Assembly (NCBI GenBank): GCA_016210115.1
Contig: JACQUW010000020.1
Coordinates: 62,001-126,000, forward strand
From: Deltaproteobacteria bacterium
Lineage (GTDB): Bacteria > Desulfobacterota > Binatia > UBA9968
Reading direction: 5' to 3'
DNA length: 64,000 nucleotides
The notes under the pieces were generated by a model. That model was given only the letters and a program-made list of their open reading frames with translations. It did not search any database and had not been told where the DNA came from. A program made the position numbers and the translations under genes. Positions 32,080 through 41,110 of this stretch are shown one piece after another. Position 1 is the stretch's first letter. Each line of letters begins with the position of its first letter.

Positions 32080-33479
32080 CTCACCATCGCCAGAAGAGCT
32101 TCGTACATTTCGTCCCCTTTCCTGACAAGGAGAGAGGCGGCCTCGAAGGCCCGCTGAAACAAAATCAGGTTGGTCATCTCTTCATCGATGTTAACACCGG
32201 ACGTCGCATCGCGCCGAATCTGTGCCTGGGTTAGTAGTGAGGACTGAAAGTCGCGTGCGTTTTCACTGCGCTCTATGCGACCTCCGACTTCCCCGACAAC
32301 CGACAAGAAATAGCTGTTGAAATTACTGTCTCCGAGAGCTGGAAAAGGCAGTTTTTCCAGGTCGACCAAAGCGAGCGCATTGCGATTGTCCCCGGGCACT
32401 CCGCCGGCTTCTTGGGCTGCGGCGATAAGATCGGGATCGGCTCTAACCGGGCTCGTGACCTTGACGTGACCCGCCGCTCCCAAGACAGCGCCAATCGGAT
32501 CGAAAAAGTCGCCGCCGGCGAGGCCATTCAGATCAAATCCCAGAACGTGCTGGGAATTGACGCCGTCCACTACGGTTTTCGCCAATAAGTCTATGCTATT
32601 GATAATCGCGGGCAACTCGGCATCGCGCAGCGCGATAACGCTTCCAATAGCGCCCCGCGTGAATAATGAGGTTGCTTCAAAGCTAATCCCATCCGGAGCC
32701 ACGTAAATGATCTGACGGAAGCCCGATGGCCCCAAATCGCTCTCGTTCACGGAAGCAGCCCGATCGCCGCGAACCAAAAGGATGTTTCCCGCCAGCACTG
32801 AAATTTCTCCCTCGTCTGATTCATAGATAGTCGTTCCGGTCAGACGGGAAACTTCCTGAAGCAGTATCTGGCGCTGATCACGAAGGTCATTGGCCGGGTT
32901 GCCTCTGACCTCGCTGGAGGCGACTTCTCGGTTGAGATCAGCAATTCGGGATAGTAAGTCGTTGAGACGCAGCACTTTACCGTGAAGATCATTATCCAAG
33001 TTCGTCTGCGCGGAAACGAGGCCGGAGCGAGTCTGGCCAAGGATGTTTCCCAGTGCCGCAGCCATTCCGATCACATGGATCCTCTCGGAGCTTCCGGCGG
33101 GGTTGGTGGAGAGATCAGAAAGCGCCCCGAAAAATGCTTTAAGAGCAGCCCCAATCCCATTCTGCCCATCCGTGGGAAAGAGATCTTGAATATTTGCGAG
33201 AGCTTGGCTCTCCGCATCGGCAAAGCCAAGACTTCCGTGAAGGCTCACGAGTTGGGCCTCAAGCAGGCTGTCCACGACCGCTCGGATCTCCTCAACCCGC
33301 ACTCCTTGTCCGAGAATAATCCTGCCCTGCTGCAAGGGAAACGCCGCCATGGTTTCCAGGCGCTGGCGCGAGTATCCGGGAGTCGTGGCGTTGGAGATAT
33401 TGTGGCCGGTCGTTTGAAGACCCTGTTGTTGTGTCTGCATCCCACTGGCAGCGATAAGGAGTGTGGAAAGAATAGACAC
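32076..33479 (-). CDS. flgK: Hook-filament junction protein FlgK
   Basis: 467 residues, shorter than the 550 or so of enterobacteria. ASGMQTQQQGLQTTGHNISN then ATTPGYSRQR at the N-terminus and SGVNIDEEMTNLILFQRAFE at the C-terminus are the conserved D0 helices. The middle is reduced, which accounts for the length. FlgK (HAP1) is the first junction protein on the hook. GTG 33479 is the likely start. It follows flgN by 11 bases. Confidence 0.95.
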   Translation of the reverse strand: MSILSTLLIAASGMQTQQQGLQTTGHNISNATTPGYSRQRLETMAAFPLQQGRIILGQGVRVEEIRAVVDSLLEAQLVSLHGSLGFADAESQALANIQDLFPTDGQNGIGAALKAFFGALSDLSTNPAGSSERIHVIGMAAALGNILGQTRSGLVSAQTNLDNDLHGKVLRLNDLLSRIADLNREVASSEVRGNPANDLRDQRQILLQEVSRLTGTTIYESDEGEISVLAGNILLVRGDRAASVNESDLGPSGFRQIIYVAPDGISFEATSLFTRGAIGSVIALRDAELPAIINSIDLLAKTVVDGVNSQHVLGFDLNGLAGGDFFDPIGAVLGAAGHVKVTSPVRADPDLIAAAQEAGGVPGDNRNALALVDLEKLPFPALGDSNFNSYFLSVVGEVGGRIERSENARDFQSSLLTQAQIRRDATSGVNIDEEMTNLILFQRAFEAASLLVRKGDEMYEALLAMVR

Positions 33480-33491
33480 CGGTATCCCCGT

Positions 33492-33980
33492 TCACACTTT
33501 GCCGTGGATCAGACCCAACTCAGCCCCACTAACGGTTAGATCTCCCTTGCTGCCGTACAGATGAACTGCCGGTTCAACAAAGGTGCGCAGCGCTTGTTTA
33601 AAATGTCCCAGCAGATCCCCTATTAAACCCAACAGGACCGCCTCTTCGGTTTGGAGACACCGGTAAGTCGCCGTCAGCTTTTTTTGGACCTTTCTTAATC
33701 TGGCCTGGCGGAGTTCGGATGAAAGACCGGCTATAACATGGCTCAGCGAAACGTGTTGGGATTTCCCGGAACCGCAAATCCGCTCAACGACCCCGCCTCG
33801 TTCTGCTGTAACCTGCCTGAGCTTAAAAAGAAGCAGCTCCTTATTTTCCAGCTCCTGAACAAGACGCCAAATGTCCCAGCATAAGAACGCCTGTGCCTGG
33901 GCGGCCAGGTTCGTGCGGAGCTCCTCGCCGAGATCAAGTTCCTTTTCCAGAGTGCAAATCAGTTCTTCGGCGGGTTCCAT
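33492..33980 (-). CDS. flgN: FlgN-family export chaperone
   Basis: 162 residues, helical, with LICTLEKELDLGEELRTNLA, LFKLRQVTAERGGVVERICG and later LLGLIGDLLGHFKQALRTFV. FlgN binds FlgK and FlgL C-termini before export. It overlaps the flgM stop by one base (TGATG) and lies directly before flgK, the usual flgM-N-K-L order. Sequence identity in this family is low, so context carries much of the weight. Confidence 0.85.
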   Translation of the reverse strand: MEPAEELICTLEKELDLGEELRTNLAAQAQAFLCWDIWRLVQELENKELLLFKLRQVTAERGGVVERICGSGKSQHVSLSHVIAGLSSELRQARLRKVQKKLTATYRCLQTEEAVLLGLIGDLLGHFKQALRTFVEPAVHLYGSKGDLTVSGAELGLIHGKV

Positions 33981-34297
33981 CAGCTTTTACCTAGGATCAT
34001 AGCCAATTCGTTTCGAAGAATCGCTTTTGCCACCTCCTCGGCGTCCACAGTGTATTCACCTGAGAAGATCCTTGACTTAATTTCTTCGATTTTCTCCGTC
34101 CGGAGCCGATCGCCGCGCTTAGCTAGAACCGCAGCGTGCTGCAAGTATCGCGCCTCGGAAGAGATGCTCATTTTCGCGGCATCTGTGGAGCGTTCTGCAT
34201 TCTTATCTTTCTCATCCCGGACAGGGTAAACGCCCTTGTCGTCCCTGACAATTTGCGGAAGCCTTCCGTCGATCGGTCCCTTATCGCCAATGTTCAT
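33980..34297 (-). CDS. flgM: Anti-sigma-28 factor FlgM
   Basis: 105 residues, polar and disordered at the N-terminus, with the sigma-binding C-terminal helices RTEKIEEIKSRIFSGEYTVD then AEEVAKAILRNELAMI. FlgM holds FliA inactive until it is exported through the finished hook. GAAGGGGAAAAGGG precedes ATG 34297. The partner fliA is at 40214-41110. A probable sigma-28 promoter upstream gives autoregulation. Confidence 0.9.
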   Translation of the reverse strand: MNIGDKGPIDGRLPQIVRDDKGVYPVRDEKDKNAERSTDAAKMSISSEARYLQHAAVLAKRGDRLRTEKIEEIKSRIFSGEYTVDAEEVAKAILRNELAMILGKS

Positions 34298-34314
34298 CCC
34301 TTTTCCCCTTCATT

Positions 34315-34341
34315 GTATCGGCAATTTTTTCCGTTTCTTAA
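34315..34341 (-). promoter_or_regulatory. Probable sigma-28 promoter of flgM operon
   Basis: Minus strand TTAAGAAA, 11 bases, GCCGATAC. The -10 box matches 7 of 8; the -35 box is weak (4 of 8). It lies 18 bases before ATG 34297 and would drive flgM, flgN, flgK, flgL, csrA and fliW. Confidence 0.55.
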
Positions 34342-34359
34342 CCGACCAGATAAGAATTG

Positions 34360-35130
34360 TTATAGAATCCTGCTTTTTAAAGGCGAAAAATCATTTTTGC
34401 CCGAAGCGGCGATCCGTGTGAGAAATGGCTGAGGATCAACGGCCTTGCCCCTCCTCAACACCTCGAAGTGAAGATGGGGACCGGTCGACCGGCCGGTAGT
34501 TCCAACCAGGGCTATTTCCTGGCCCGCCTGAACCGGATCACCCGTGGAGAGCAGATTCATTTTTGTGTGAGCATAGCGGGTGACTAAGCCATTCCCATGG
34601 TCAACGACTATCATATTGCCATAACTGTTTGCGCGACCGCTGTAGATAATTGTGCCTGAGGCAGCCGCTCTTATGAGAGTCCCCTCCGGTGCGGCGATAT
34701 CGATACGTTTATGAAAACGCTCTTCGCCGGTCAAAGGGTCCGAACGAATTCCGAAGCCAGAGTTGACTACCCCAGCGGGGGAGCGGATATGATTCGTCCC
34801 CCCGCTGTTGGACCTCTGGCCATATGATTCCAAAGCTTTTTCAATCAACCGTTCCATTCCTATAGACTCTTTTTTGGCCATGGCTCGAGCCAGCTCCATA
34901 TCGGTAAGCGTGGTGTAAATCTCGTTGGAAAAAGAATCGTGCCCGAAAAGGCCGCCTTCCGGAATAGTTGCACGCATGGTTTTCATCACCTCAAAAAGAA
35001 GAAGGGAGGCGAACTCGTGAGCCACCCTCTTTCTCGCCTCTGCCTGGTCGGCGGAAGCACTGGCGAGCGCCTCCCACACTCTTCCATTTGTCCCTGGCTG
35101 CAAACCCAGAACATCCATGCGGCTAGTCAT
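34360..35130 (-). CDS. flgJ: FlgJ rod-binding domain fused to an M23 peptidase
   Basis: 256 residues. Residues 30-102 are the FlgJ rod-scaffold domain (EFASLLLFEVMKTMRATIPE, FSNEIYTTLTDMELARAMAK). Residues 118-245 are a LytM/M23 metallopeptidase rather than the glucosaminidase of enterobacterial FlgJ. The zinc ligands are present: His140 and Asp144 (FHKRID), His219 and His221 (GPHLHFEV), with His188 in the active cleft. The protein should cut peptide cross-links so that the rod can pass the wall. No signal peptide is seen, so export through the flagellar system is expected. It follows flgI by 11 bases. Confidence 0.9.
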   Translation of the reverse strand: MTSRMDVLGLQPGTNGRVWEALASASADQAEARKRVAHEFASLLLFEVMKTMRATIPEGGLFGHDSFSNEIYTTLTDMELARAMAKKESIGMERLIEKALESYGQRSNSGGTNHIRSPAGVVNSGFGIRSDPLTGEERFHKRIDIAAPEGTLIRAAASGTIIYSGRANSYGNMIVVDHGNGLVTRYAHTKMNLLSTGDPVQAGQEIALVGTTGRSTGPHLHFEVLRRGKAVDPQPFLTRIAASGKNDFSPLKSRIL

Positions 35131-35141
35131 TCCAGCGCTCT

Positions 35142-36284
35142 CTACATAATAACAAGCTCGGCCTGCAACGCCCCTGCTTCCCGAAGAGCTTCAAAAACCG
35201 CGACCAGATCCAGCGGTGTCACTCCCAAAGCGTTGAGTCCAAGGACGATCTCGCCGAGCTTCACTCCCGGCCCTCCGGGAAGCTCGACAAGCTGTCGCTT
35301 CCCAGGCTCTTCAACCATGATGGCCGTATCTGGAACCACCACGGTTTGCCCTTCGCTAAAAGGCGGCGGTTGCGAGACGCGTCGCTCAGTCTTTACTGTA
35401 ATGTGAAGACCTCCGTGGGCCACAGCCACAGGCGCTATCCGTACGTTTTCACCGATAATGACGGTGCCGGTCCGCTCATTAACCACCACGCGCGCCGGCC
35501 TCTCAGGAGAGACCTCCAGAGACTCGATTGTGGCAATAAACGCGATCGGATCGGCCCTGTGCTCTGGAGGGATAGAAACCATAACGACACCCGGAGAGAT
35601 CGGACGAGCCGGGCTTTGCGGCAAAGACACGTTAATAGCTTCGGCGATTCTTCGCGCGGTCGTGAAATCGGGGTGCTTGATGTTCAGTTTGATCTCACCT
35701 TTGTGAGACAGAAGCTCTGACGGAATGTCGCGTTCCACCAGTACACCGCCGGACACTCGCCCGACGGTCTGATGGTTTTTCGTCAGCCGGGTGCCAATTC
35801 CAGAAGCGATGTATCCGCCTCCCAGAGTCACTGGCCCCTGAGACACTGCATAAACTCGTCCGTCCGGTCCCTTAAGCGGTGTCAGGAGGAGAGTTCCTCC
35901 AGAAAGACTCTGGGCATCCCCAAGAGACGAAACCACTGCATCCAACCGTGCACCGGGTTGCACATAGGGGGGAATCTCAACCAGGACCATGACCGCCGCA
36001 ATATTCTTCGTCCGTACATCTTGCGGATTGACCCGGATACGATACTCCCTCAACAGGTTCGTAACTGTTTGAACAGTAAACTCTGTGTTTTGTCTGTCGC
36101 CCGTACCCGCGAGACCTACGATCAATCCATATCCAAAAAGCTGATTCGACCGCACCCCCTCTACCTGTGTAAGATCCTTAATACGCGCGGCAAAGGCCCC
36201 CGATATGAAAGAAACAAACCCCGCCGCCAACAAGACTGCAATAACCGATCTCGGACTTACGAGCCTACGTTTAAGAATCTTCAT
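35142..36284 (-). CDS. flgI: Flagellar P-ring protein FlgI
   Basis: 380 residues from ATG 36284, chosen for the GGGAAG Shine-Dalgarno and because upstream codons would overlap flgH. A signal peptide (VIAVLLAAGFVSFISGAFA) precedes ARIKDLTQVEGVRSNQLFGY and GLIVGLAGTGD. Later blocks ARLDAVVSSLGDAQSLSGGT and GEIVLGLNALGVTPLDLVAV are invariant in FlgI. The protein forms the ring in the peptidoglycan layer with FlgA as chaperone. Confidence 0.96.
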   Translation of the reverse strand: MKILKRRLVSPRSVIAVLLAAGFVSFISGAFAARIKDLTQVEGVRSNQLFGYGLIVGLAGTGDRQNTEFTVQTVTNLLREYRIRVNPQDVRTKNIAAVMVLVEIPPYVQPGARLDAVVSSLGDAQSLSGGTLLLTPLKGPDGRVYAVSQGPVTLGGGYIASGIGTRLTKNHQTVGRVSGGVLVERDIPSELLSHKGEIKLNIKHPDFTTARRIAEAINVSLPQSPARPISPGVVMVSIPPEHRADPIAFIATIESLEVSPERPARVVVNERTGTVIIGENVRIAPVAVAHGGLHITVKTERRVSQPPPFSEGQTVVVPDTAIMVEEPGKRQLVELPGGPGVKLGEIVLGLNALGVTPLDLVAVFEALREAGALQAELVIM

Positions 36285-36292
36285 AAACTTCC

Positions 36293-37063
36293 CTAGAACG
36301 GCCAGACCCAGTCGAATATCCAGGCTCCCCAACCGGACCTTTGTTTATCGGCTACCACCCCCGTGCCAGTGATGGTGATGGTCGCGTCGGCAACCTGTGT
36401 GGAAAAGACAACATTTTCACGGCTTATGTCTTCCGGCCGCACGATACCGGTAAGGGTAATGAATTGCTCCTCCTGATTCACGACCAGAGTACGGCTTGCC
36501 TCAACCACGAGATTCCCGTTCGGAAGTACCCGCTTGACCAAGGCGCTTATGCGCGCGGTAACCTCCCCCTTCCGTGACGTCGCTCCCGCCCCAACATGAG
36601 AATTTTCCGCCTCGGACTTTATGATCTCTTGCCCGGTTTTAAATAGGCCAAGGAATTTCTTTTTTCCGAAGAAGTTCTCCAGGCTCGCGGTAAGGGATGA
36701 CTTGCGGGAGAGATCGGTGTCCGCGGTATTACTGGCGGTGGCATTTTCCACAATCTCGATGGTCAGGATATCCCCCATCCTGAAGGCCTTTTTGTCGCCG
36801 TAAAAGAAAACATGGTCATCTCTCGGCCAAAGCGAGCCGGAAGAGACTGGAACGAATGCCGGCGGCGAAGTCGGGACCTGCGTCAACCGCTCTACTTGCC
36901 TGGCAAGCTGCTCCTCGGAAGGCTTTGGAAAACGTCCGCCCACAATCACGGTGCAACCCGCGATCAGGAGGCTTGTTACCAGGGCCAGTAGGAGCAGTGG
37001 ATACTGTGTCGCTACCCTCGTCCGGGATGGTCGGGCGCAACAAAGCAGATGGATCTTTTTCAT
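36293..37063 (-). CDS. flgH: Flagellar L-ring lipoprotein FlgH
   Basis: 256 residues. A lipoprotein signal ends in LLIAGC; the mature part has FFYGDKKAFRMGDILTIEIV, then TARISALVKRVLPNGNLVVE and the C-terminal ITITGTGVVADKQRSGWGAW, all FlgH features. It forms the outer-membrane bushing. ATG 37063 is preferred so that it starts after the flgA stop at 37071-37073 with a small overlap region avoided; a GTG-type start upstream would overlap flgA by 44 bases. Its presence proves a Gram-negative envelope. Confidence 0.95.
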   Translation of the reverse strand: MKKIHLLCCARPSRTRVATQYPLLLLALVTSLLIAGCTVIVGGRFPKPSEEQLARQVERLTQVPTSPPAFVPVSSGSLWPRDDHVFFYGDKKAFRMGDILTIEIVENATASNTADTDLSRKSSLTASLENFFGKKKFLGLFKTGQEIIKSEAENSHVGAGATSRKGEVTARISALVKRVLPNGNLVVEASRTLVVNQEEQFITLTGIVRPEDISRENVVFSTQVADATITITGTGVVADKQRSGWGAWIFDWVWPF

Positions 37064-37070
37064 CGGGCTT

Positions 37071-37778
37071 TTACCAATTGACCCGGACCGTTCGCCCGTC
37101 CAAAATCTTTCCATCGAGAACCTTTCCTGACGAGTGGTTTTTCACCTTAATGACGTCACCCAACCGCCCGTCGTCCAGCGCGCGGCCCGGCGTTTCGAGT
37201 CTCAAGCCCGAACTCTCATAGACGAGCGTGATTGAGCCCCCCCGAAGGACCACCCTGGGTACCTCAATCGTGATAGACGACAGGACCTCATTCACTCCAA
37301 TGGCACGAGCCGCCTGCTTGCCAACCACTTCATCCAGGCGTGTAAAGGCCCGCATGGAAGCGGAATTCAACTCGCGGCGCTCCAGGCGCACGTCCCCCGA
37401 AGTAATTGTTTCGAACCGTGCAAAAGGACGGGAAGTCACCACGACATCTGCAAATACCGCAATATCGGCTCTCACCCAAAGTCGCGCTCGCTCCTCCTGG
37501 CCAATACTGACCTGCAAGAGAAAGTTGTGCGACCCTGGAACGATGGTCTCATTAGCCTTCACGACCCGCAACGCCAACTGTCCCTCGGGCAACTGAGGGG
37601 GCATAAAAGGGCGCACGCTTACCTGTACCTGTTCTGGCTGCCAGGGGACACGCTCCAACACATATTGCCGTAGTGTGGCCTGCACCCTCTCCTTGGTTAA
37701 ATTCTGTGCTCCTTCACCTGATCCAATGGTCCAGAGCAAAGAGAGCACGATGAAAAAACCGGCTATGGGTCTGTACAT
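37071..37778 (-). CDS. flgA: P-ring assembly chaperone FlgA
   Basis: 235 residues with a signal peptide (IAGFFIVLSLLWTIGSGEG). The C-terminal SAF-type domain has VVTSRPFARFETITSGDVRL, VGKQAARAIGVNEVL and the end GDVIKVKNHSSGKVLDGKIL. FlgA helps FlgI polymerise around the rod. It lies 10 bases after flgG, in the order flgF-flgG-flgA-flgH-flgI-flgJ seen in many Deltaproteobacteria and Epsilonproteobacteria. Confidence 0.92.
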   Translation of the reverse strand: MYRPIAGFFIVLSLLWTIGSGEGAQNLTKERVQATLRQYVLERVPWQPEQVQVSVRPFMPPQLPEGQLALRVVKANETIVPGSHNFLLQVSIGQEERARLWVRADIAVFADVVVTSRPFARFETITSGDVRLERRELNSASMRAFTRLDEVVGKQAARAIGVNEVLSSITIEVPRVVLRGGSITLVYESSGLRLETPGRALDDGRLGDVIKVKNHSSGKVLDGKILDGRTVRVNW

Positions 37779-37788
37779 ACTACTATTC

Positions 37789-38577
37789 CTACAACCGGAC
37801 CAGATTGTTTGCGGTTTGGAGCATTTCGTCCGCCGTGCGGATCGCCCTTGAATTGATTTCGTACGCCCTTTGCCCGATGATGAGATTGACCATTTCCTCC
37901 ACGACGTTCACGTTCGACTTCTCGATAAATCCCTGAATCAGCGTGCCGAACCCCTCCCTCCCTGCTGTTCCTGGTGTTGGATCTCCGGACGCGTGGGTTG
38001 GTAAAAAGAGGTTGCGTCCCACAGCCTGAAGGCCTGCGGGGTTCAAAAAGCGAACGAGCTCAATAGTACCGACCGTTTGTGCGTTAGTTACTCCCGGTTG
38101 AGTGACAGAGACCGTTCCATCGGAGCCTACAGTGATCGAAAGAGCATCCGCTGGAATAGTGATTTCTGGATCCAAGGAAAACCCATCCGTCGTAACCATC
38201 CGGCCTTGACTATTCTTTCTGAAACTCCCGGCTCGGGTATAGGCGACTTCGCCGTTCGGCTGGGTGATCTTAAAAAAGCCGGCTCCCTCGATCGCGAGAT
38301 CCAGCGGGTTGGAAGTCTGCTGCAGGTCTCCCTCGCTGAATAGCCTTTGTGTGGAAACCGCCCGCGAGCCATGCCCGACCTGAAAACCAGACGGAACTTC
38401 GCTGCCCTGGGCGGACGCAGTCCCCGGCACCTGAGCACTTTCATAGAGCAGATCTTGAAAATCCACTCGACTTCTTTTGAAGCCGGCGGTTTGAACGTTT
38501 GCCAGGTTGTTTGCAATGACGTCCAGCGTGAGTTGCTGCGCCTGCATTCCTGTTGAGGCTGTCCATAATGCTCGCAT
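37789..38577 (-). CDS. flgG: Distal rod protein FlgG
   Basis: 262 residues. [20 protein letters not shown] and [20 protein letters not shown] start the protein, and [20 protein letters not shown] then [12 protein letters not shown] end it; this is canonical FlgG at canonical length. It builds the distal rod. AGGAGA stands before ATG 38577. A 73-base gap without a visible promoter separates it from flgF. Confidence 0.97.
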   Translation of the reverse strand: MRALWTASTGMQAQQLTLDVIANNLANVQTAGFKRSRVDFQDLLYESAQVPGTASAQGSEVPSGFQVGHGSRAVSTQRLFSEGDLQQTSNPLDLAIEGAGFFKITQPNGEVAYTRAGSFRKNSQGRMVTTDGFSLDPEITIPADALSITVGSDGTVSVTQPGVTNAQTVGTIELVRFLNPAGLQAVGRNLFLPTHASGDPTPGTAGREGFGTLIQGFIEKSNVNVVEEMVNLIIGQRAYEINSRAIRTADEMLQTANNLVRL

Positions 38578-38650
38578 CTCTGTTTCTCCTAGCGGGGCCG
38601 TTTAGATGCCGACCTGTTCCGTCGAGCTGAATAAGAAACTTTTTGTGGTG

Positions 38651-39361
38651 CTAGATCTTTGTCCCTTCGGTAATCATTCTCTCCGTTAGGGCATCCATCG
38701 CCCTGAGAGCCCGCTGAAGGGCTTCAAATTGGCGCTGGATCGCAATTAAAGTGACCATTCTCTCCACGCCATTAACATTCGACTGTTCCAAGGCGCCTTG
38801 GATAACTCGGACGCCGGAGCCCGGTTGGACCTCCCCCGATATCTGAAACAGATTCTGTCCTTCTCGTCGGAGTTGCGACGCAGTGAGACGTACCAGCCTA
38901 AACCGCGCCGCCTCCACGCCATCGGAGAGCACTGTGCCCTCAGGCGTTACCTCCATCAGCTTGCCGTCAATGCGCACGGCGCCATCGTCTCCCATCAAAG
39001 GATAACCTGAGGGCGTCACGACCTTGCCATCGATGGAGCGGGTGAAGGTGCCCTGGCGTGTATAGCGAAGGCCGCGAGGGGTTTGAACTACAAAAAACCC
39101 ATCACCCTCGATTGCGAGATCAAAAGGATTCTCCGTGCGCTGAAGCGCTCCTTGAGAGAGGTCCGCGCGCTGCTCTCCGACCGCAACCAATCCTCCCGCC
39201 CTTTGGCCCCGGCCGGAGAAATCCGCGAGGATCTCGTTAAAAGTCAGCCCTTCCCTTTTGTATCCGGAAGTATTGAGGTTCGCGAGATCCTGTGACGCGG
39301 CTTCGAGCCGTCGCATCTGCACGATGGCGCCCGAAAGGACTTTATAGACCGCTGCGTTCAT
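38651..39361 (-). CDS. flgF: Proximal rod protein FlgF
   Basis: 236 residues from ATG 39361 (NAAVYKVLSGAIVQMRRLEA). DLANLNTSGYKREGLTFNEI, NPFDLAIEGDGFFVVQTPRG and the C-terminal MVTLIAIQRQFEALQRALRA identify a rod protein; the shorter length and position before flgG indicate FlgF. It follows the DUF2802-like gene by 76 bases. Confidence 0.9.
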   Translation of the reverse strand: MNAAVYKVLSGAIVQMRRLEAASQDLANLNTSGYKREGLTFNEILADFSGRGQRAGGLVAVGEQRADLSQGALQRTENPFDLAIEGDGFFVVQTPRGLRYTRQGTFTRSIDGKVVTPSGYPLMGDDGAVRIDGKLMEVTPEGTVLSDGVEAARFRLVRLTASQLRREGQNLFQISGEVQPGSGVRVIQGALEQSNVNGVERMVTLIAIQRQFEALQRALRAMDALTERMITEGTKI

Positions 39362-39437
39362 TTGCTTTGCCCTTACGCAATCCTTGTGCCGGTGCCATGC
39401 ACAGCACAAATTGCAGGTCCAGAGGAGCTTTTGCTCT

Positions 39438-39977
39438 TCATTGCCGGCCGACACCGTTAGCTTGCGCGGCAACTTTTTCCGGGTCAGGCCTGTGCCACGG
39501 AGTCGCGGCCGCTGTCCCCAGCTGCTGGCTTTCGTCCCGGTTCAGAACACCCGATTGCTGACTTGCGTGTGGCATCTTCTGCGCCAATTTTTCTTGCAGC
39601 TCTTTGATGAATCGCACCTGAGTCAAGGGAAGTTTTAGCGACTGAGACACGTCCTTGGCATCTTTGCCTTCCGCCAGAAACAACGACGCTTTCGCATACT
39701 GATCGCTTTTTGCTACTTCTGCTTGCGGTAGGAGCGCGCGCAAGTTTGCTTCTGCCCTGTTCGCTCGCGTGATGAGAGATTCCAGATTTTTTTGCACCAG
39801 CTCGAGGGATAGAAAAAAACTGGTATTGATGCTCTCAGCACCCCGCATAGCCTCGGTCAGATCGATCACTGATCCTGCCCGCTGCCGAGTCTTCTTTACA
39901 GATCTCCCCAGCAGGAGCGCTATCATCAGCAACCCGGCGCTTCCCGCCAGAATGAATTGGACGACTATCTCTGTCAT
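39438..39977 (-). CDS. DUF2802/DUF6115-like membrane-anchored protein of the flagellar operon
   Basis: 179 residues. An N-terminal membrane helix (VVQFILAGSAGLLMIALLLG) is followed by a helical coiled region (residues 50-90) and a small HTH-like motif KASLFLAEGKDAKDVSQSLK then LPLTQVRFIKELQEKL. This layout, helix plus coil plus a short three-helix domain, is that of the DUF2802 family found in polar flagellar operons, with unknown role. The tail is proline- and glutamine-rich. Encoded between the small gene 40001-40201 and flgF. Confidence 0.7.
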   Translation of the reverse strand: MTEIVVQFILAGSAGLLMIALLLGRSVKKTRQRAGSVIDLTEAMRGAESINTSFFLSLELVQKNLESLITRANRAEANLRALLPQAEVAKSDQYAKASLFLAEGKDAKDVSQSLKLPLTQVRFIKELQEKLAQKMPHASQQSGVLNRDESQQLGTAAATPWHRPDPEKVAAQANGVGRQ

Positions 39978-40000
39978 CGCTCCCTTGCTCCTTTCCTCTC

Positions 40001-40201
40001 TTAGGCTTTGATGTCGATAAGTCGCCCCTTTTTCCCGTCTTCATCAGAAGAGGCCGCCCCGGCATTTTCCTCGTCAATCTTACCCGCTTCATCCGAGCTC
40101 ATTGGTGAATGGTCGGGGCGGTGCCTGTTCCTTCCCTTCCGCTCCGCAATCCTTTCCACCGGCATAAAAGGAGTGACGACCTTGTTGACTGCATCCGCCA
40201 T
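40001..40201 (-). CDS. Small acidic hypothetical protein after fliA
   Basis: 66 residues beginning MADAVNKVVTPFMPVERIAE and continuing with a very polar, charged stretch (GKIDEENAGAASSDEDGKKG). It fits between fliA (12 bases upstream) and the DUF2802-like gene (23 bases downstream), same strand. No domain is recognised. The position and tight spacing argue for a true gene; a disordered accessory factor is likely. Confidence 0.6.
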   Translation of the reverse strand: MADAVNKVVTPFMPVERIAERKGRNRHRPDHSPMSSDEAGKIDEENAGAASSDEDGKKGRLIDIKA

Positions 40202-40213
40202 AAACCGAGCTAC

Positions 40214-41110
40214 TCAGGTCTTCCTGACGCAATACAAAGACTGGCTTGTCCGGCTTTTCGCCGGTTCCTCCTTCAAGCCTCCATTCTTTCGGACTAGCCA
40301 GTTTTGAGACTCCTGCGCCGGATCGCGCGTCCCCCGACCGGCGGACTTTCTGCTCTCGATGCCCACTAACGCCTGCCGCAGTTGGGAAATGGCCTTATTG
40401 TGAACCTGGCAAATACGTCCTTCACTAAGATTCAGAATCTGCCCGATCTCCTTCAGTGTGAGCTCCTCATAATAATAGAGCGTGATCACGAGCCTCTCAC
40501 GCTCAGGGAGCGTTTGGATGCCACGGCCCAATTTTTCAACCAATCCTTTTCCCTCGACCAGTTTTACCGGATCCTGAAACGGATTAGACCAATAATCTTG
40601 CTGTATTTTTTGGAACACTTCATCAGAGCCCATTGAAAGCTCGTCAAGGCTCAAAAGAGTCGCCTCCCTGACCTTTCTGTCCATACGATAGTATTCATCC
40701 AGGGAAATCCCGAGTTCGTCGGCCATTTCCTCGGACGTGGGTTCACGGCCAAACTGGCCTGCCAGCTTGCTGAGAACAGCCGCGACTCGTCTACCCCAGG
40801 CGCGCACGGAGCGGCTCACCCAATCCAGAGAGCGCAAGCACTGCATCACCTCCCCTTGGATTCGATAACGGGCGTAATCTTCGAAAGGAACTCCGCGCCG
40901 ATAATCATAGCGATCGAGCGCCTCCAGAAGGCCTACGACCCCGGCGTGAACCAGCGACTCCTGATCAATACCCGGCGGTAAACGGCGGTGAATCTTCTCA
41001 GCTAGCCGGCGCACAAGGGGAAGATAGCTCTCGATGATCTCTTCCCTCGATCGCTTAGGTCCGGGATCCCCCGACACAGGCGCCTGAGGTTTCTTTGACT
41101 GTGTCTTCAC
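40214..41110 (-). CDS. fliA: Flagellar sigma factor FliA (sigma-28)
   Basis: 298 residues. Region 2 is RRLAEKIHRRLPPGIDQESL, VHAGVVGLLEALDRYDYRRG, PFEDYARYRIQGEVMQCLRS and LDWVSRSVRAWGRR; region 4 is LPERERLVITLYYYEELTLK then EIGQILNLSEGRICQVHNKA. The start is GTG 41110, overlapping the flhG stop as GTGA with GAAGGA upstream. About 45 residues beyond region 4 form an unusual polar extension. FliA should read the five TAAAGTTT-type promoters described here and is held by FlgM. Confidence 0.95.
   Translation of the reverse strand: MKTQSKKPQAPVSGDPGPKRSREEIIESYLPLVRRLAEKIHRRLPPGIDQESLVHAGVVGLLEALDRYDYRRGVPFEDYARYRIQGEVMQCLRSLDWVSRSVRAWGRRVAAVLSKLAGQFGREPTSEEMADELGISLDEYYRMDRKVREATLLSLDELSMGSDEVFQKIQQDYWSNPFQDPVKLVEGKGLVEKLGRGIQTLPERERLVITLYYYEELTLKEIGQILNLSEGRICQVHNKAISQLRQALVGIESRKSAGRGTRDPAQESQNWLVRKNGGLKEEPAKSRTSQSLYCVRKT

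Noticed and set aside
39438-39472. Longer flgF start overlapping the upstream gene
   Set aside because: The extra 37 residues contain cysteines and tryptophans foreign to rod proteins; the conserved N-terminus begins at ATG 39361.
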